From: Brevibacterium atlanticum
GTDB lineage: Bacteria; Actinomycetota; Actinomycetes; Actinomycetales; Brevibacteriaceae
NCBI RefSeq assembly: GCF_011617245.1
Contig: NZ_CP050152.1
Span: forward strand, 3,586,503-3,650,502
Length of the DNA stretch: 64,000 nucleotides
Direction: 5' to 3'
The notes under the pieces were generated by a model. That model was not told the DNA's origin. It searched no databases and saw only the letters and a list, made by a program, of their open reading frames with translations. Each line of letters begins with the position of its first letter. Within the stretch, counting starts at the first letter, position 1. Position numbers and translations under genes: made by a program. Shown piece after piece: positions 61,186 to 64,000 of the stretch.

Positions 61186-61742
61186 AGGGCTTCCTCGCCA
61201 AGTTCACCAAGGCGGGCCGTTCGCAGCAGTTGGGCGATGACGACCGTTTCGGCACCGGCCTGTGGCGCCATAACCGCGACCGCTTCCTCCGCGCGGTCGA
61301 TCGCTACTACACCACTGCTCTCGCCCTCCACGAAGCACGGAACTCCGGTGACAGCCCCCAGCCCGGCCCCACCTCGGCGGGGGAAGAAGCAAACAAGAGC
61401 GGCACGGACCCGGTCGACGTCATCGTCGAAGGCACCCACCGGCTCAATGCGCTCGTGCCCGTCCTCGACGACATCACCGCGGCCCTGCACGCGGCGCACC
61501 CGGTGACGGGCCAGATCGTCCCCGGCCCGGTCAGGAGCGCCGTCGGCGACGCTCCGGAGCTGCTGACCAAAGCCTCGTCGAAGGTCGCCGAGGCGGTTCT
61601 GGCCGCGTCGATGGCGCGCACCGAGGCGCCCGCCGGGAAGCCGATCGACTCAAGCGCACGCGCGACCGAGCGGTTCATCTCCGACGCCGCGGACCTGCTG
61701 GAGCGGGCGCGGGAGGAACTCGCTAGGCTGGAGCGATCATGA
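61182..61742 (+). CDS. Hypothetical helical protein in the bpa operon
   Basis: The 186-residue protein starts at a GTG overlapping the bpa stop and its own stop overlaps the HAD gene (ATGA). It has a basic N terminus (MKGFLAKFTKAGRSQQLG), no signal peptide or membrane helix, and several amphipathic helices (RFLRAVDRYYTTALALHEA, NALVPVLDDITAALHAAH, DAADLLERAREELARLE). I do not recognise a family. Its strict coupling to bpa suggests a shared context in protein turnover. Confidence 0.75.
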   Translation: MKGFLAKFTKAGRSQQLGDDDRFGTGLWRHNRDRFLRAVDRYYTTALALHEARNSGDSPQPGPTSAGEEANKSGTDPVDVIVEGTHRLNALVPVLDDITAALHAAHPVTGQIVPGPVRSAVGDAPELLTKASSKVAEAVLAASMARTEAPAGKPIDSSARATERFISDAADLLERAREELARLERS

Positions 61743-62590
61743 CACCTCCCATCAGCCCGGACATCCTGCCGCCCGACGATTTCGAACTCGGCCTCGTGGC
61801 CAGCGACATCGACGGCACCCTGCTGCTGAACTGGGAACCGATCTCCTCAGCGACGATCGATGCGATCCACCGCTGCCAGGACGCGGGCATCCCCTTCGTC
61901 CTCGTCACCGGCCGGCCCATCCGCTGGCTCGCCCCCATCGCCGCACAGATCCCGGATCTCGGTCGGGTCGTGTGCCTCAACGGTGCCGTCGTCTACGACA
62001 TCGCCACACAGTCCGTCGTCAACGCCCACAGCATCGACGCGGACACGATCGCCGAGATCACCACGGCGATCCAGGCCGACCACCCGGACGCACGCTTCGC
62101 CTACGAGACGCTCACCGGGGGATTCATCGACCGGGACTTCGTCTCTCGCCGCCCGCGAGAGGCACGGGTCATCGACGATGTGACGGAACTGCGCGGGCAG
62201 GACGTCGTCAAGGTGCTCGTGCGTCTGGGAATGAGCGATTCGCAGACCATGCACGACCTCGTCGACCCGCTCGTCGACGGCATCTGCCACGCGTCGTTCT
62301 CCGAACCGGACAACGGACTCGTCGAACTCGCCCCGGCCGGAATCACGAAGGCGAAGACGCTGGAGGACCTGTGCGACCACCTCGGCGTGGCCCGATCGCA
62401 GGTGATGGCGTTCGGGGATATGCCCAATGACATCGAGATGCTCTCATGGGCCGGGCACGGGGTGGCGATGGGCAATGCGCTGGGCTCGGTGAAGAAGATC
62501 GCCGCGGCCGTCACCGAGGAGGTCGACGAGGACGGCGTAGCCCGCTACCTCAACGCCGTCCTAGACACCCACACCCGCCAAACCCCGTAA
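61739..62590 (+). CDS. HAD-superfamily Cof-type phosphatase
   Basis: The 283-residue protein has HAD motif I VASDIDGTLL (nucleophile and acid Asp), motif II VLVTGRP, the C2B-type cap, Lys in GITKAKTLEDL and motif IV MAFGDMPNDIEML. These identify a Cof-type phosphatase active on sugar phosphates, flavin or cofactor phosphates. It is the last gene of the coupled quinone-reductase/bpa operon and ends at a perfect hairpin. Substrate unknown. Confidence 0.88.
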   Translation: MTPPISPDILPPDDFELGLVASDIDGTLLLNWEPISSATIDAIHRCQDAGIPFVLVTGRPIRWLAPIAAQIPDLGRVVCLNGAVVYDIATQSVVNAHSIDADTIAEITTAIQADHPDARFAYETLTGGFIDRDFVSRRPREARVIDDVTELRGQDVVKVLVRLGMSDSQTMHDLVDPLVDGICHASFSEPDNGLVELAPAGITKAKTLEDLCDHLGVARSQVMAFGDMPNDIEMLSWAGHGVAMGNALGSVKKIAAAVTEEVDEDGVARYLNAVLDTHTRQTP

Positions 62591-62652
62591 TTGCTACCTG
62601 ACGGCGGCCCAGCAACCTGGCGCGAGGTTGCTGGGCCGCCGTCAGGTAGCAA
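62591..62652. terminator. Perfect 28-bp hairpin between convergent HAD genes
   Basis: Arms at 62591-62618 and 62625-62652 (each starting TTGCTACCTGACGGCGG in the inward direction) pair perfectly over 28 bp with a 6-base GGCGCG loop. It lies between convergent genes, 1 base after the first stop and 7 before the second. It can act on both strands. Confidence 0.75.
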
Positions 62653-62659
62653 ATGGGGA

Positions 62660-63508
62660 TCAGGGGCGGGTGTCGGTGGAGCCTTCCGCGTCCAGGAGGG
62701 ACTCGTCGAGGTCGAAGTAGTCGACCAACGCGACGGCGAGGCCGTCATCGTCGACCGGGTCGGTGACCACGGAGGCGAGCACCTTGAGTTCGTCCTTCGC
62801 CTGGCCCATGACGATCGCGTGCTCGGCCCACTCGATCATCTCGATGTCGTTGAGTCCGTCACCGGCACCGACGGTGTGCGCGTGGTCCACCCCGAGTTCG
62901 GTGGCCACGAGCGAGAGACCGCTGGCCTTCGAGATCCCGTCGGGGGCGATGTCGAGCCAGTTGCTCCAGCCCACTGAATAACTGACCTCGTGAAGCCCGA
63001 GCGAATCCACGGCGGCGGCGAATTCCTCGGCCGTGCCGTTGACCTCGCGCATGACGATGCGGGTGGCCTGCTTGGTCAGCAGCTCCTCGAAGTCGACGAT
63101 GTCGAGGGTGTCCGATTCGGCGAGCTCCCCGGCCGGGAATGCCCCCGATGCCCACCGGTGCAGGTCCGGGTCCTCGACGAGGAAGAGCGCATTCGGCAGC
63201 GCCTCATGCATCTTCTCCAACGCATCTCGCGGGTCGAAGGAGACGACATGGTGCATCTCCCACCCCAGCGGCAGGCCGGGGTCGAGCCGGACGACGACAG
63301 AGCCGTTCGAACACACGACGAAGCCGCGTTTGAGCCCGAGGGCGTGGACGACCTCGAGCGCACCCGGCAGGGCACGGCCGGTGGAGATGACGAGATGGTG
63401 TCCCGCCTCGGCGAGCCGATCGAGCACCACCCTCACCGCCTCGGACAGGGATCCGTCGTAGCCGACGATCGTGCCGTCGACATCGAGTGCGATGAGGTGC
63501 GGGGCCAA
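62660..63508 (-). CDS. HAD-superfamily Cof-type phosphatase (second copy)
   Basis: The 282-residue protein has the same HAD layout: LIALDVDGTIVG, HLVISTGRALPG, Lys in DGISKASGLSLV and AGDGLNDIEMIEWA. It is only moderately like the convergent neighbour, so the two are old paralogues rather than a recent copy. The TTG at 63508 is chosen because GGGAG lies 5 bases upstream; another TTG at 63520 has no such site. It is monocistronic and lies between serS and the hairpin. Substrate unknown. Confidence 0.85.
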   Translation of the reverse strand: MAPHLIALDVDGTIVGYDGSLSEAVRVVLDRLAEAGHHLVISTGRALPGALEVVHALGLKRGFVVCSNGSVVVRLDPGLPLGWEMHHVVSFDPRDALEKMHEALPNALFLVEDPDLHRWASGAFPAGELAESDTLDIVDFEELLTKQATRIVMREVNGTAEEFAAAVDSLGLHEVSYSVGWSNWLDIAPDGISKASGLSLVATELGVDHAHTVGAGDGLNDIEMIEWAEHAIVMGQAKDELKVLASVVTDPVDDDGLAVALVDYFDLDESLLDAEGSTDTRP

Positions 63509-63627
63509 TGTGTCTCCCAACGTTTATGTGCGGTGTCCGTCTCGGTGAGCCTGCGTGCTCGACGCTGCTCGCCTGTGCTGCGCGCCCTGTGCTGCCCGCC
63601 CGGTGCCGGGCGCTCAGCGACCGACGC

Positions 63628-64000
63628 TCAGTAGCGCGGTCCCTCCGGTCCCTGTGCGGTCATCCCGCCGAGGTAGGGCCGCAGTGCCGCAGGCACCGTG
63701 ACCGAGCCGTCCGCCTGCTGATGGTTCTCCAGGATCGGCACGAGCCAGCGGGTGTTGGCCATGGTGCCGTTGAGGGTGGCGACAGGGCGGGTCGCCCCGT
63801 CGTGGCGTTCGCGGATCTGCAGGCGGCGGGCCTGGAACGTCGTGCAGTTCGACGTCGAGGTCAGCTCCCGGTAGGTGCCCTGCGTCGGCACCCAGGCCTC
63901 GCAGTCGAATTTCCGCGCCGCCGAATCGCCGAGGTCGCCGGCCGCGGTGTCGATGACCCGGTAGGGCAGTTCGCACAGACCGAGCATCTTCTCCTGCAGG
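63628..64000 (-). CDS. serS: Seryl-tRNA synthetase, C-terminal part (cut by window edge)
   Basis: The visible 123 residues are the end of a class II synthetase of the SerS type. They include [19 protein letters not shown] and [13 protein letters not shown] (motif 2-3 region of SerRS) and motif 3 [20 protein letters not shown], then a short end with LRPYLGGM. It charges both tRNA-Ser species encoded in this window. The gene extends beyond the right edge. Confidence 0.95.
   Translation of the reverse strand, partial: LQEKMLGLCELPYRVIDTAAGDLGDSAARKFDCEAWVPTQGTYRELTSTSNCTTFQARRLQIRERHDGATRPVATLNGTMANTRWLVPILENHQQADGSVTVPAALRPYLGGMTAQGPEGPRY

Noticed and set aside
1..64000. CRISPR array, transposase, phage or toxin-antitoxin genes
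   Set aside because: No regularly spaced repeats, DDE/Tyr recombinase motifs or recognisable small toxin-antitoxin pair were found.

Overview
The window is high-GC DNA with dense coding, many GTG/TTG starts and many 4-base ATGA/GTGA overlaps. It carries a GTP-type PEP carboxykinase, a PucR-family regulator, an LCP cell-wall ligase, a Bpa-type proteasome activator and a YhgE/Pip-MMPL operon. Together these point to an actinobacterium, most likely a Micrococcales member near Brevibacterium; the genus is an inference. No insertion sequence, phage gene, CRISPR array or replication origin was seen, so this looks like core-plus-accessory chromosome.

Layout. (1) 1-3.8 kb, minus strand: an operon of aldehyde dehydrogenase, an IolD-like ThDP hydrolase and a HpcH/HpaI aldolase (cut by the left edge). 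It diverges from a LacI-family regulator (4.0-5.1 kb) across two palindromic operators; the regulator gene is coupled to an AlkD-like DNA repair gene. (2) 6.0-19.1 kb: an inositol/cyclitol locus. An oxidoreductase + TIM-barrel isomerase pair, a GntR/HutC regulator, then iolC - DeoC/IolJ-like aldolase - iolB - iolD - iolE - iolG - iolH-like - iolT - usp. Two near-identical pairs of TGTC-type operators sit in front of both operons beside the GntR gene. (3) 19.2-28 kb: alpha/beta hydrolase, DASS carboxylate transporter, APH-fold kinase, membrane protein, tRNA-Arg, pckG with a CRP-like site, and a PiT phosphate transporter with PHO-box-like repeats. (4) 28-32.8 kb: class III aminotransferase and methylmalonate-semialdehyde dehydrogenase (probable beta-alanine branch, which also supplies the missing iolA step), divergent from PucR. 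(5) 32.9-38.1 kb: a hydroxyproline-type cluster of DpkA-like imine reductase, Ser-Cys proline-racemase-family enzyme, DadA-like oxidase, GntR/FCD regulator and SDR.

(6) 38.3-49.8 kb: tRNA-Ser(GCT), LCP ligase coupled to a large FAD/NAD(P)-binding protein, then a TetR-controlled operon of an MMPL transporter with a fused degenerate ABC-like domain and a YhgE/Pip protein. (7) 49.8-58 kb: a duplicated-domain protein of unknown function, a C45 acyltransferase/hydrolase with an MBL-fold hydrolase, an APC permease, tRNA-Ser(TGA), and a maltokinase-like protein with altered kinase residues and a long acidic tail. (8) 58.2-64 kb: threonine dehydratase, quinone oxidoreductase - bpa - hypothetical - HAD phosphatase operon, a perfect 28-bp hairpin, a second HAD phosphatase, and the C-terminal end of serS.

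How it fits together: the cell can import inositol (IolT), oxidise and dehydrate it (IolG, IolE), open the ring (IolD), isomerise, phosphorylate and cleave (IolB, IolC, aldolase) and finish malonate semialdehyde to acetyl-CoA with the MmsA/IolA enzyme 11 kb away. A second, LacI-controlled IolD-like module suggests a further cyclitol or cyclic diketone substrate. An over-represented 11-mer, CGCCGAGGYGG, recurs through the window in genes and in intergenic DNA and is not explained by any annotated feature.
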